This document shows, in pieces, positions 1 through 7,634 of a DNA stretch of 64,000 bases. The stretch's first letter is position 1; each line of letters begins with the position of its first letter. Made by a program: the position numbers and the translations under genes. Origin of the DNA: Phycisphaeraceae bacterium (lineage in GTDB: Bacteria; Planctomycetota; Phycisphaerae; Phycisphaerales; SM1A02); contig SHAP01000006.1 of assembly GCA_004213555.1 (NCBI GenBank), positions 1-64,000 on the forward strand, read 5' to 3'. The notes under the pieces were generated by a model. That model did no database searches. It saw only the letters and a program-made list of their open reading frames with translations, and was not told the DNA's origin.

Positions 1-948
1 TCCATCTCTCAAGTGGCGATCCTCGCTCCCAACTGGCTGGGGGATGTGGCACTGGCTCTCCAAAGTCTGCAGACGCTGGTCAAGGCCAGACCCGAAACAA
101 CATTTCATGTGGTGGGGCGTCCTCACTTCGGAGAAGTCGTCAATCTCCTCAGCACTCCCCGACTGAAGCACCACTCATGTGCCCAGAACAACCGGGAACG
201 ACGCCGACTCTTGCAAGACATCAATCCGGATGCGGTCATTCTGTTCACTGGGAGTTTTCGCAGCGCATGGATTGCCCGAGGACTCGGCCACATTCGAATT
301 GGTACGCACACCGAAGGTCGTGGATGGTTGTTGACCCATGCCATTCCGCGTGGCACCAGTCGCCCTCGACCCACTTGTGAGCTCTACGCGGATCTGGTGG
401 AAGTCGCCGTTGGAAGACGTCCCAAGCGGCCCAAAAGGTTGGTCCCCGAAGATCCCAAACCGGCACGATCGGGCGTTGTGTTGGTCCCTGGTGCCAGTCG
501 GGACAACAAAAAGTGGCCAGAATCACGGTTTGTCGACCTCGGACAGAAGCTGCAAGCCTCCGGTCATGCCATCATGCTTCTGGGAGCGCCCGAGGAAAAC
601 GCCCGATTGTGTGCGCTGTCCGAACACATCCCCCGGTCTCGAGTGATCTGTGAGAACAGCCTGCATCCTGCCCTGTTGGCCATACGGAACGCGGCCGTGG
701 TTGTTGGCAACGACACCGGCCCCCGTCACCTCGCCACACTGTTTGGGACCCCGTGTGTGACACTCTTTGGGCCGACCGATGTTCGATGGACGCCACCCGC
801 CACAAGCGAGCACGCGTTGCGGGCTCAGCCATTTGCCCCAGGGGAACTCATCGCCGACGACAAACCCACCGCATTCGACATGGACCGTATCCCAACCGGA
901 GATGTGCTCTACAGCGTGCACAACATCTTGAATCAATCTCAGAGTTAA
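1..948 (+). CDS. Glycosyltransferase family 9 (heptosyltransferase, WaaF-like), 5' end possibly outside window
   Basis: Transfers a sugar, usually heptose, from a nucleotide donor to lipopolysaccharide core or a related glycan at the inner membrane. The N-terminal APNWLGD stretch matches the acceptor-side start of ADP-heptose:LPS heptosyltransferase II. The C-terminal half carries PGASRDNKKWPESRF and GNDTGPRHLATLFGTP, the usual donor-binding segments of the family. A GTG at base 13 could be the start, but the frame is open to base 1 and the conserved strand begins right after it, so a few codons may lie upstream. The stop overlaps the convergent gene by 4 bases. The acceptor sugar cannot be told from sequence. 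Confidence 0.85.
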   Translation, partial: SISQVAILAPNWLGDVALALQSLQTLVKARPETTFHVVGRPHFGEVVNLLSTPRLKHHSCAQNNRERRRLLQDINPDAVILFTGSFRSAWIARGLGHIRIGTHTEGRGWLLTHAIPRGTSRPRPTCELYADLVEVAVGRRPKRPKRLVPEDPKPARSGVVLVPGASRDNKKWPESRFVDLGQKLQASGHAIMLLGAPEENARLCALSEHIPRSRVICENSLHPALLAIRNAAVVVGNDTGPRHLATLFGTPCVTLFGPTDVRWTPPATSEHALRAQPFAPGELIADDKPTAFDMDRIPTGDVLYSVHNILNQSQS

Positions 949-2138
949 CGCAGCTGCAGTGGCACTTTGGCCACCACCGAACGCCGCGCCTGTTCCGCCC
1001 ATTGCTGAACCAGCCGCTGGGCGGCCACGAAATCGAGAACAGCGGCCTCTCCCACCACTCTTCCGTCCGCCGCCATCGGTGGCAAACGCAAAACTTGGAA
1101 GGCACCCCCCGCCCGATCAACGAGTGAGGCCATGGCTTCTGGTGCGTCTTCGGCATCAACCCGCAACAAATGGGTGATCCCAAACGACGCCAACGCGTCT
1201 TGAGGCGCGATGGGTTCCAGTATGCCCTCGGCCATCAAACCCGCAGGAACTCTGCAGAAGAAGGTGGCCACAGCTTCGCCCTCTCGGGGAGACTGCTCGG
1301 GACGGGACTGCACCGCAACCGGACGCTGGGGCCTGGGATAGGCCTGCAATCCTGGGGGCGGCCAAGTTGCAGTCGATTGGACCGATGCCGTTGCCGGCCG
1401 ATTGAACCAAGAGGATCCTGGCCGCGGGGCAACAAACCAAACCATCGAAAGCAGCAACAAAAGCAAGCATCCACCGATCACCACTTGCCGAACTGGCTTC
1501 GCAAGTTGGCGACGCGGTTCAGGCAAACCTGGAGGCCCCAGCAGCACAGGACGTGCCGCCATGCCACTGGGGTCAAACCGTGGGGGTTCCGGGATTTCAC
1601 CCCGGTGCTGAAGGGCGGCTCGGTCGGCCCGCATCCCGTCCACCAAGTCGCGAAGTTCAGCATCGGCGTCGAGATCACGCGAAAGGCGGACTCGGTCGGC
1701 TTCTTCGAGACGAGATTCCACCCATCCCAACAGTTGACCAAGTTGTCCACGACCTACCCCCGGATCGTCCTCACCAAGCAGGCCCAAGCGGGCTCGCCAA
1801 CGCAACGCACGGACATCATGCAAGGTGGTGTTCAATGCCCCCGCGATCACGGTGTCTTCCAAATCTCCAAGATCACACAGGACCAAAGCAGCGCGCTCTC
1901 GGGGAGCCAGACGGTGCACCGGCAGGGCTGCATCTGGAGATGCTCCAGGAAGCGAATCAACCAATGCTGCAAACGCTGTGGCCGATTCTTCCGCTTCAGA
2001 TGCCGAGAGAGCCGCGCGAAGCCCACCGTCCAGACGAGCCTCCGCATGCCGTGGGTCAAGGGCAAGGGCGCACTCCCACAGCTTCGACTGAAGTCGATTG
2101 AGTCGCGGTCCGGATGGGCGCTGGCGTACCATCAGCAC
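945..2138 (-). CDS. Membrane protein with sigma-70 region-4-like N-terminal part and extracytoplasmic C-terminus
   Basis: Not a recognised named family. Residues about 75-120 (LAPRERAALVLCDLGDLEDT onward to RWRARLGLL) resemble the helix-turn-helix of ECF sigma region 4. A charged segment follows (about 130-170, DADAELRDLVDGMRADRA) like the cytoplasmic part of anti-sigma factors. One clear membrane helix sits near residues 220-240 (VVIGGCLLLLLLSMVWFVA), then a proline-rich stretch and an outside domain of about 150 residues. Region 2 of a true sigma factor is not evident, so this looks like a sigma/anti-sigma-like fusion or membrane-tethered regulator. GTG at 2138 or ATG at 2132 can start it; it is divergent from purB with only a few bases between the start codons. 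Function is inference. Confidence 0.6.
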   Translation of the reverse strand: MLMVRQRPSGPRLNRLQSKLWECALALDPRHAEARLDGGLRAALSASEAEESATAFAALVDSLPGASPDAALPVHRLAPRERAALVLCDLGDLEDTVIAGALNTTLHDVRALRWRARLGLLGEDDPGVGRGQLGQLLGWVESRLEEADRVRLSRDLDADAELRDLVDGMRADRAALQHRGEIPEPPRFDPSGMAARPVLLGPPGLPEPRRQLAKPVRQVVIGGCLLLLLLSMVWFVAPRPGSSWFNRPATASVQSTATWPPPGLQAYPRPQRPVAVQSRPEQSPREGEAVATFFCRVPAGLMAEGILEPIAPQDALASFGITHLLRVDAEDAPEAMASLVDRAGGAFQVLRLPPMAADGRVVGEAAVLDFVAAQRLVQQWAEQARRSVVAKVPLQLR

Positions 2139-2142
2139 AACG

Positions 2143-3585
2143 ATGGTACCCCCCCAAGACGAATGGCAGAGTCCACTGGCAAGCCGCTACGCCTCAGTGG
2201 AAATGCGAACCCTCTTTTCTGACCGAAACCGCATCGGACTGTGGCGCCGTTTGTGGCTCGCTTTGGCCGAATCCGAGCACGAATTGGGGCTGCCGATCAC
2301 CTCTGAGCAGATTGAAGAGTTGAAAGGCACCCTCGATGACATCGATTTTGACAAGGCCGCCGGCTACGAAGCCGAACTGCGCCACGACGTCATGGCCCAC
2401 GTCCACGCTTGGGGCGATGTGGCCCCGAACGCCAGACCCATCCTGCACCTAGGGGCGACCAGTCAATTCCTCAACTGCAACGCGGAAGCCATCATGCTGA
2501 GAGATGGCTTGGATCAGATTGCCGGGGCCTTGGCCTCTGTGATCGATGCGTTGGGCACATTTGCCCAAACCCACCGCGCGGTGCCCACCTTGGGATCCAC
2601 CCACTTCCAAACCGCGCAACCCACAACCGTGGGCAAGCGGGCCAGCGTGTGGTGTTGGGACTTGTGCTTGGCCCTCGAAGAAGTGGAACGCCAACGGGAT
2701 GGCATCCGCCTCCGTGGGGTCAAAGGCACCACCGGCACCCAAGCATCATTCCTGTCGTTGTTCGATGGTGATCACGACAAAGTGGACCAACTGGAACGAC
2801 TCGTGGCCGAACGCATGGGATTCTCGGCGGAACAATTGCACCCTGTGACTGGGCAAACGTACCCACGGCTGGTGGACGCCAAAGTTCTCGGTGCTTTGGG
2901 CATCGTCGCTGCCGCCAGCCACAAATGGGCCACCGATGTTCGTCTGCTCGCAGGTCGAGCTGAAATCGAAGAACCCATCGCCAAGAAGCAGATTGGCTCG
3001 TCCGCCATGCCCTACAAACGCAACCCCATGCGATGCGAGAGGGCCTGTGGTTTGGCACGATTTGTGATGAACTTGGTGCCAAACACGTACCAGACGGCCG
3101 CCACCCAATGGCTCGAACGGACCCTTGACGACTCGGCCAACCGGCGATTGGCTCTGGCCGAGGCTTTTTTGGCGACCGACGCAACTTTGGGCATCCTGCG
3201 AAATGTGGCACAAGGTCTCATCGCCAACCCAGCGGTATGCCGCACCAACTTGAGGCGAGAGATGCCCTTCTTGGCCACGGAAGCGTTGTTGATGGCGGCG
3301 GTGCGGAACGGTGCGGATCGACAGACCACCCATGAGATCATTCGAGCGCACAGTCGAGCGGTCCAGGCCGAACTCCGAGAAGGCGCCGCCACGAACAATC
3401 TCTTGGAGCGACTTCGGGCTGAACCGGCGTTCGCAGGGGTCAGCATGGATGAAGCACTGAACCCCGACCAGCACATTGGAAGGGCCCCAGAGCAGGTTGA
3501 CCGGTTTATTGACCAGTGCTTGAACCCAATTCGAGATCGATATGCGTCAAAAATTGGCGGAAGAGCATCGGATCTCGCCATTTGA
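2143..3585 (+). CDS. purB: Adenylosuccinate lyase
   Basis: Catalyses two steps of purine synthesis: SAICAR to AICAR plus fumarate, and adenylosuccinate to AMP plus fumarate. The fumarase/aspartase signature GSSAMPYKRNP is present, as are RHDVMAHVHAWG and LGATSQFLNCN in the N-terminal half and the STHFQTAQPTTVGKRASVW helix. The start SPLASRYASVEM and the sequence that follows resemble the eukaryotic-type ADSL more than the short B. subtilis type (from memory). ATG 2143 is chosen because it precedes the conserved SPLASRYAS segment by about ten codons; earlier in-frame TTG at 2098 lies inside the divergent gene. At 480 residues it is full length. Confidence 0.95.
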   Translation: MVPPQDEWQSPLASRYASVEMRTLFSDRNRIGLWRRLWLALAESEHELGLPITSEQIEELKGTLDDIDFDKAAGYEAELRHDVMAHVHAWGDVAPNARPILHLGATSQFLNCNAEAIMLRDGLDQIAGALASVIDALGTFAQTHRAVPTLGSTHFQTAQPTTVGKRASVWCWDLCLALEEVERQRDGIRLRGVKGTTGTQASFLSLFDGDHDKVDQLERLVAERMGFSAEQLHPVTGQTYPRLVDAKVLGALGIVAAASHKWATDVRLLAGRAEIEEPIAKKQIGSSAMPYKRNPMRCERACGLARFVMNLVPNTYQTAATQWLERTLDDSANRRLALAEAFLATDATLGILRNVAQGLIANPAVCRTNLRREMPFLATEALLMAAVRNGADRQTTHEIIRAHSRAVQAELREGAATNNLLERLRAEPAFAGVSMDEALNPDQHIGRAPEQVDRFIDQCLNPIRDRYASKIGGRASDLAI

Positions 3586-3702
3586 GCAAAAAAATGCCTG
3601 TATTGGGCCAAAAAGACCGTTTCTTCACGGCAAAGCCGCACGCCATGCGGCACAATGGCGAAACTGAGAGGGGCCCTGACAGCCCCCAAAAGGAGAACCA
3701 CT

Positions 3703-3879
3703 ATGGAGTCCTATGACAATCTTCGACGTCTTGTGGAATCAGTTGATGAAGACATCAACAAGGCCAAGGGTGGCAACAAAGCCGCTGGCACCCGTGTCCG
3801 CAAAGTCATGCAAGAAATCAAAGCCGCCGCCCAAGAGATTCGGGCCCAAATGCTTGAAATTCGTTCCGAAGACAACTGA
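3703..3879 (+). CDS. Histone H1-like DNA-binding protein (Hc1 type), 58 aa
   Basis: Short, lysine/arginine-rich helical protein resembling the chlamydial and planctomycete Hc1 histone H1-like family. The core GNKAAGTRVRKVMQEIKAAA followed by QEIRAQMLEIR is the recognisable family motif. The expected role is nucleoid compaction by non-specific DNA binding. ATG 3703 follows an AAAAGGAGA ribosome site seven bases upstream, which favours it over an in-frame ATG at 3655. The long basic Ala/Lys/Pro tail found in some H1-like proteins is absent. An intrinsic terminator follows, so it is probably a single-gene transcript. Confidence 0.85.
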   Translation: MESYDNLRRLVESVDEDINKAKGGNKAAGTRVRKVMQEIKAAAQEIRAQMLEIRSEDN

Positions 3880-3918
3880 TCTTTGACCAACCTTCCTCGG
3901 AAGGCAAACAATCGTTTG

Positions 3919-3950
3919 GAAGGCCGCCTCATGGGCGGCCTTCTTGCTTT
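3919..3950 (+). terminator. Intrinsic terminator after the Hc1-like gene
   Basis: Perfect 10-bp stem GAAGGCCGCC (3919-3928) / GGCGGCCTTC (3934-3943) with a 5-base loop, followed by a T-rich run TTGCTTTC. It sits 40 bases after the histone-like gene. Confidence 0.8.
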
Positions 3951-3968
3951 CGGTACGGTACGCCCAGT

Positions 3969-4442
3969 ATGGCTCTTGAACCTGTTTTACCGCTCGATCG
4001 AATCGACCCCAACGCTTGTCTTCATGACGCCACGGCCATTGATGCGCTGATTCCGCACCGTGGGCCCATCCGCCAAGTTGACCGCATTGTTTTTGCCGAA
4101 ACGCCGCTGATGATTGCAGGAGTGAAAGAGGTCCGCGACGATGAGTTCTGGTGCGAAGGGCACATTCCGGGTCGTCCCGTGATGCCAGGAGTCCTTCAGC
4201 TTGAAGCCGGTGCCCAACTGGCTTCGATTTTGGACACGCTCTGCCACGGACCAGATCGCTTCATGGGCTTGGTGCGCATCGATGAGGCTTCATTTCGGGG
4301 CTCGGTCGAGCCAAGTGATCAACTTCTTTTGCTTGGATATCGACTCAAGCCGGCGCACAAAAGGCGATTTGTATGCCACTGCCAAGGTCTGGTCGAGGGC
4401 AATATCGTCTTTGACGCGCAAATCACCGGGTTCACGATGTAA
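3969..4442 (+). CDS. FabZ/FabA-like (3R)-hydroxyacyl-ACP dehydratase family protein
   Basis: Hotdog-fold protein of 157 residues. The segment LIPHRGPIRQVDRIVF matches the FabZ N-terminal LPHR...LVD motif and GHIPGRPVMPGVLQLEAGAQ carries the family's catalytic His and Glu positions, so dehydratase activity is plausible. FabZ itself is about 145-150 residues. It is followed after 9 bases by manA with no lipid genes alongside, so it may serve a specialised lipid rather than bulk fatty acid synthesis. Two other hotdog proteins lie at 53895 and 54708. Confidence 0.8.
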   Translation: MALEPVLPLDRIDPNACLHDATAIDALIPHRGPIRQVDRIVFAETPLMIAGVKEVRDDEFWCEGHIPGRPVMPGVLQLEAGAQLASILDTLCHGPDRFMGLVRIDEASFRGSVEPSDQLLLLGYRLKPAHKRRFVCHCQGLVEGNIVFDAQITGFTM

Positions 4443-4451
4443 AACAGCCCC

Positions 4452-5438
4452 ATGACTCTGCTCCCCTTCCGTTGCCATCCTTTGCTCAAGTCCCGGGTCT
4501 GGGGTGGGGAACAACTTTTGGAGTGGAACAAACCACTTCCGGGCGGAAACACCAACCGCTGGGGAGAGTCTTGGGAACTCGCCGACTTGCCCGAAGATAT
4601 TCCTGATGGCCGCAGCATCATTCGAGACGGCCCACTTGCCGGTCAAAACTTCCGCGACGCAATGACCCAACATGCTCAGATGCTGCTGGGTGATTTGCCC
4701 CGCAGTCCGCATGGCGGCTTTCCTTTGTTGGTGAAGCTTCTCGACGCGCAGCGAAATCTTTCGGTGCAGGTGCATCCTACGGCCGAGTACGCGGCAACCC
4801 ATCCGGGCGCGTGCACAAAAGACGAGGCGTGGCTGATCCTTGATGCGAAGCCAAAAAGCCTGCTCTACACCGGTTTGGCCGAGGGGGTCACACCAGCCGA
4901 ACTGCATGCTGCGGCCCAGCGTGGTCAAGACTTGAAGCCGCTCATGCACGCGGTACCCGCCATTCCTGGAGCGTGCCATGTGCTTCCAAGTGGCACCTGC
5001 CATGCACTGGGAGCAGGAATCTTGGTGGCAGAATTCCAAACCCCCAGCGACACGACCTATCGCATCTGGGATTGGGGAAGAGAAGGTCGTGAAATGCACC
5101 TTGATCAAGCGCTGGCCTGCATGTCGCCAGGACGAGCAGCGCCACCGTGCACCACCCCAGCAGATGCGGATGGTCTTGAAATCAACATTGTGGCCAATAC
5201 CCCTGCTTTTGTGCTTCGGACCCTCCGCAGCTCAGATCAACGCGTCGTGAAGTCCCCACCCTCGGACCGACCGGAAATTTGGATGGTCCTCGAAGGCGAA
5301 ATGCAATGCGAATCCATGCGCTGGAAGAAGGGCGATACGGTCTTCTTCCCCGCCAACCGGGATGTGGCCATTGAGGTAGGTGCCGGATCGCATTGGGTGC
5401 ACTGTCACTTGCCATTTGGACAAGAACGCTTTGCCTGA
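4452..5438 (+). CDS. manA: Mannose-6-phosphate isomerase, class I
   Basis: Interconverts fructose-6-phosphate and mannose-6-phosphate, feeding GDP-mannose for glycan synthesis. Zn-site motifs are visible: LLVKLLDAQRNLSVQVHP gives the QVH pair, followed by KDEAW with the metal-binding Glu, and the later HVLPSGTCHALG segment supplies the third His. A C-terminal cupin barrel ends with KKGDTVFFPAN. At 328 residues it is the short bacterial class I type. The 3' end overlaps the upstream-most possible start of the ECF sigma gene. Confidence 0.92.
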   Translation: MTLLPFRCHPLLKSRVWGGEQLLEWNKPLPGGNTNRWGESWELADLPEDIPDGRSIIRDGPLAGQNFRDAMTQHAQMLLGDLPRSPHGGFPLLVKLLDAQRNLSVQVHPTAEYAATHPGACTKDEAWLILDAKPKSLLYTGLAEGVTPAELHAAAQRGQDLKPLMHAVPAIPGACHVLPSGTCHALGAGILVAEFQTPSDTTYRIWDWGREGREMHLDQALACMSPGRAAPPCTTPADADGLEINIVANTPAFVLRTLRSSDQRVVKSPPSDRPEIWMVLEGEMQCESMRWKKGDTVFFPANRDVAIEVGAGSHWVHCHLPFGQERFA

Positions 5439-6015
5439 GGGAATACCAAACCCCAAAAAGCCGTCTTCTCAGCATGATGCCCGAAGACCACTCTCAGAGG
5501 CCAAACTCCGTCAAATTATGCAAATCCATGGACCACGACTGCTTGCTTTGGCCCGGGGGGTCGTCCGTGATACCCATCTCGCAGAAGACATTGTCCAGGA
5601 AAGCTTCGTGAAACTCTGGCGTCAACCGCCGGAAGCTGAAGCAGCAACTGCCTCATGGCTTCGCACCACCGTGGTGCGGGCTGCAATCGATCGGATTCGA
5701 AAACGACAAGCATCGCCGAGTGAATCACTCAATCCCACCGCGCCTGAATCGCCACCCGTGGCAGACGCGCAAGAACAAGCAAGGCGGATTGAACAAGCTA
5801 TGGATCGGCTGGACCCTGAAAAGCGGGCGGTGCTGTTGCTGCGGGCTCGAGATCAACTCCCTTACGAAGCCATCGCCGCCGCCTTGGATATTCCTGTCGG
5901 CACCGTGATGAGCCGGCTCGCCCGGGCACGAAAAGCACTGCTCCACGAGTTGGCTCAAACCGAAAACGATGCCGCAGTGAACCCCATTCCCATTTCTCGG
6001 AGAACCAACCCATGA
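5380..6015 (+). CDS. ECF-type RNA polymerase sigma factor
   Basis: Region 2 is clear (HGPRLLALARGVVRDTHLAE then DIVQESFVKLW), and region 4 is near the C-terminus (LDPEKRAVLLLRARDQLPYE then IPVGTVMSRLARARKAL). The protein should direct RNA polymerase to a small regulon under control of the coupled downstream membrane protein. The start is uncertain: GTG 5380 has a TTGAGG site upstream but lies 59 bases inside manA in another frame; ATG 5518 would start right at region 2. The stop overlaps the next start as ATGA, typical of sigma/anti-sigma pairs. Confidence 0.88.
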   Translation: MPDRIGCTVTCHLDKNALPEGIPNPKKPSSQHDARRPLSEAKLRQIMQIHGPRLLALARGVVRDTHLAEDIVQESFVKLWRQPPEAEAATASWLRTTVVRAAIDRIRKRQASPSESLNPTAPESPPVADAQEQARRIEQAMDRLDPEKRAVLLLRARDQLPYEAIAAALDIPVGTVMSRLARARKALLHELAQTENDAAVNPIPISRRTNP

Positions 6016-6665
6016 AGATGGACCACGCGACCTTTGCTTTTTACCGCGATGCCTTCCTCGACGGACGACTCACCGAGGAAGAATTACGCCTTGTCGAACG
6101 GCATCTGGCCGAATGTTCAACCTCCCAAGCCGCCGTCGACCATCTGCTCGCCGCCGAAGCTCATCTGCGAAATCAACCCGAGCCCCAATGGACCGAAGAG
6201 CTCACTCAATCCGTTTTGGATCAAACCACCACACCACTGGCCCGACACGTTTGGTCCTGGCAATTGGCCACCGCCGCGGGCTGGCTTTTGGCCATTGGTC
6301 TGGGCCTGATGCTGCTGCGTCCCACCCAATCACCAGCTTCAAGGGGGCCGTCGGATGGGTACTACCAGCCCGCTGCTTGGATGAAATCAACGCTGGGCCC
6401 ACACCGTAAAATCGAAGACCCGTCCCCCGTCAGGGAAATTTTGCGGCACCTTCGCACGAGGCAAATCCCTTCTCCACGCCTGCTCGAAGCGATTGCCAGG
6501 GAGCGACAACGATCATTTGGTGAACAACGCGTGACACTTTTGGAAGCAGAAGCAGCATGTGCGCATCTCCTCCAGCCCACCGCCAAAGATCTTGAAACGC
6601 TGTTTCCCGACTTGGAATCACGACTAAAAGCTCTTTTCCAGCGTCAACGATCCCCAGATGCATAA
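6012..6665 (+). CDS. Putative anti-sigma factor, single-pass membrane protein
   Basis: It begins at the ATGA overlap with the sigma gene, so translation is probably coupled. The N-terminal 60 residues (FYRDAFLDGRLTEEELRLVE, then HLAECSTS) have the layout of a zinc-finger anti-sigma domain, with one His and one Cys but not the full HxxxCxxC set. A membrane helix is seen near residues 80-98 (ATAAGWLLAIGLGLMLL). About 110 residues follow outside, with no recognised domain. The role is inferred from position and architecture. Confidence 0.7.
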   Translation: MKMDHATFAFYRDAFLDGRLTEEELRLVERHLAECSTSQAAVDHLLAAEAHLRNQPEPQWTEELTQSVLDQTTTPLARHVWSWQLATAAGWLLAIGLGLMLLRPTQSPASRGPSDGYYQPAAWMKSTLGPHRKIEDPSPVREILRHLRTRQIPSPRLLEAIARERQRSFGEQRVTLLEAEAACAHLLQPTAKDLETLFPDLESRLKALFQRQRSPDA

Positions 6666-6712
6666 GTTTGCAGAGGTCCGAGAACCAAGGACTTTCCGTG
6701 CCCCACCTCTCG

Positions 6713-6727
6713 CTCGTAACATACGAG
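6713..6727. repeat. Short perfect inverted repeat before the 6729 gene
   Basis: CTCGTA / TACGAG with a 3-base spacer (6713-6718 and 6722-6727), directly upstream of the GTG at 6729. It could be an operator half-site pair or a small RNA hairpin near the ribosome site; there is no T run. Confidence 0.35.
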
Positions 6728-6728
6728 T

Positions 6729-6989
6729 GTGACATCAATCAATGGTTTGCCTTCGATGCCTCCGCCGGTGCCTTCGGCGACCCGAACCGCGCCGCTGCGT
6801 TTGGAAGAACCAGCATCCGTTGACACCCCGGTGGCACGCATTGCTCCAAGCCAACCCATTGATCCGTTGGTGGCGGGTCGACTCGCGCCCGGAACTCGGC
6901 TGTCGCTTCGTCCCAACCTCACGCAGATCCAAGCAACCTACGGCGCGCACCACCAGTCTCCGCATGCTGGTCCTGAGACCATCGCGTGA
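6729..6989 (+). CDS. Small hypothetical protein, 86 aa
   Basis: Not recognised. The protein is proline-rich at the N-terminus and has a segment PIDPLVAGRLAPGTRL that reminded me of small planctomycete proteins of the DxLVAGxV type, but this is an impression only. No signal peptide or membrane helix is seen. The last codon and stop overlap the eda start as GTGA, which supports real translation and coupling to eda. GTG start at 6729 is right after a 6-bp inverted repeat. Confidence 0.5.
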   Translation: MTSINGLPSMPPPVPSATRTAPLRLEEPASVDTPVARIAPSQPIDPLVAGRLAPGTRLSLRPNLTQIQATYGAHHQSPHAGPETIA

Positions 6990-7612
6990 ATCAAAAAGCA
7001 TTTGTTGATGCTTTTTCGGCCGCACGAGCCAGCGCGATACTGCGGACCTCCCACGAACATCTTGCGGCTTCCGCGATGGAAGCAGCCATCGATGCCGGTT
7101 TTCAAGTGGTGGAATTCACCATGACCATCCCTGGCGCTCTGGACTTGGTCCGGCAATTTGCCAAACGGGATGGATTGCTGGTGAGTGTGGGAACGGTGTT
7201 GACGCTAGAAGATGCCCACGCCGCGATTGATGCCGGGGCCTCTTGTCTGGTCTCCCCGGTCCTTGGGACCGAAGTGGGTGAAGTCGCAGCCGAACGAGAT
7301 GTGGCGTGGATGCCCGGTGTCGCAACCCCGACCGAAGCCTACGCCGCTCATCAAGCGGGCGCGCGCCTCCAAAAAATATTCCCAATGCCTGGCATTGGAG
7401 CCGCCTGGGTCAAAGCCATTCGTGGCCCCATGCCTTTTCTCAACTTGGTTCCCACCCACGGAGTCCACGAGAACAATGCGGCTTCATTTCTGAAAGCTGG
7501 AGCCCACGCCGTGGGCTTTGTGCAGTCGGTGTTTGATCCCAACGACATTGCTGAGCAACGTTGGAACAGGATCAAGGAAAAGGCTGAAAGAGCCTTGGCA
7601 TCGGTGGTTTAA
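6986..7612 (+). CDS. eda: 2-dehydro-3-deoxy-phosphogluconate (KDPG) aldolase
   Basis: Class I aldolase of the Entner-Doudoroff and uronate pathways: cleaves KDPG to pyruvate and glyceraldehyde-3-phosphate, or acts on related keto-deoxy sugar phosphates. The active-site Glu is in VVEFTMTIP, the phosphate and glycine-rich loops are seen at SVGTVLT and MPGVATPTEA, and the Schiff-base Lys is in LQKIFPMPG. At 208 residues it matches the family. GTG start at 6986 overlaps the upstream small gene. No edd or other pathway gene is next to it. Confidence 0.9.
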   Translation: MNQKAFVDAFSAARASAILRTSHEHLAASAMEAAIDAGFQVVEFTMTIPGALDLVRQFAKRDGLLVSVGTVLTLEDAHAAIDAGASCLVSPVLGTEVGEVAAERDVAWMPGVATPTEAYAAHQAGARLQKIFPMPGIGAAWVKAIRGPMPFLNLVPTHGVHENNAASFLKAGAHAVGFVQSVFDPNDIAEQRWNRIKEKAERALASVV

Positions 7613-7634
7613 GCCAACGAGCACAAGCACCGGA

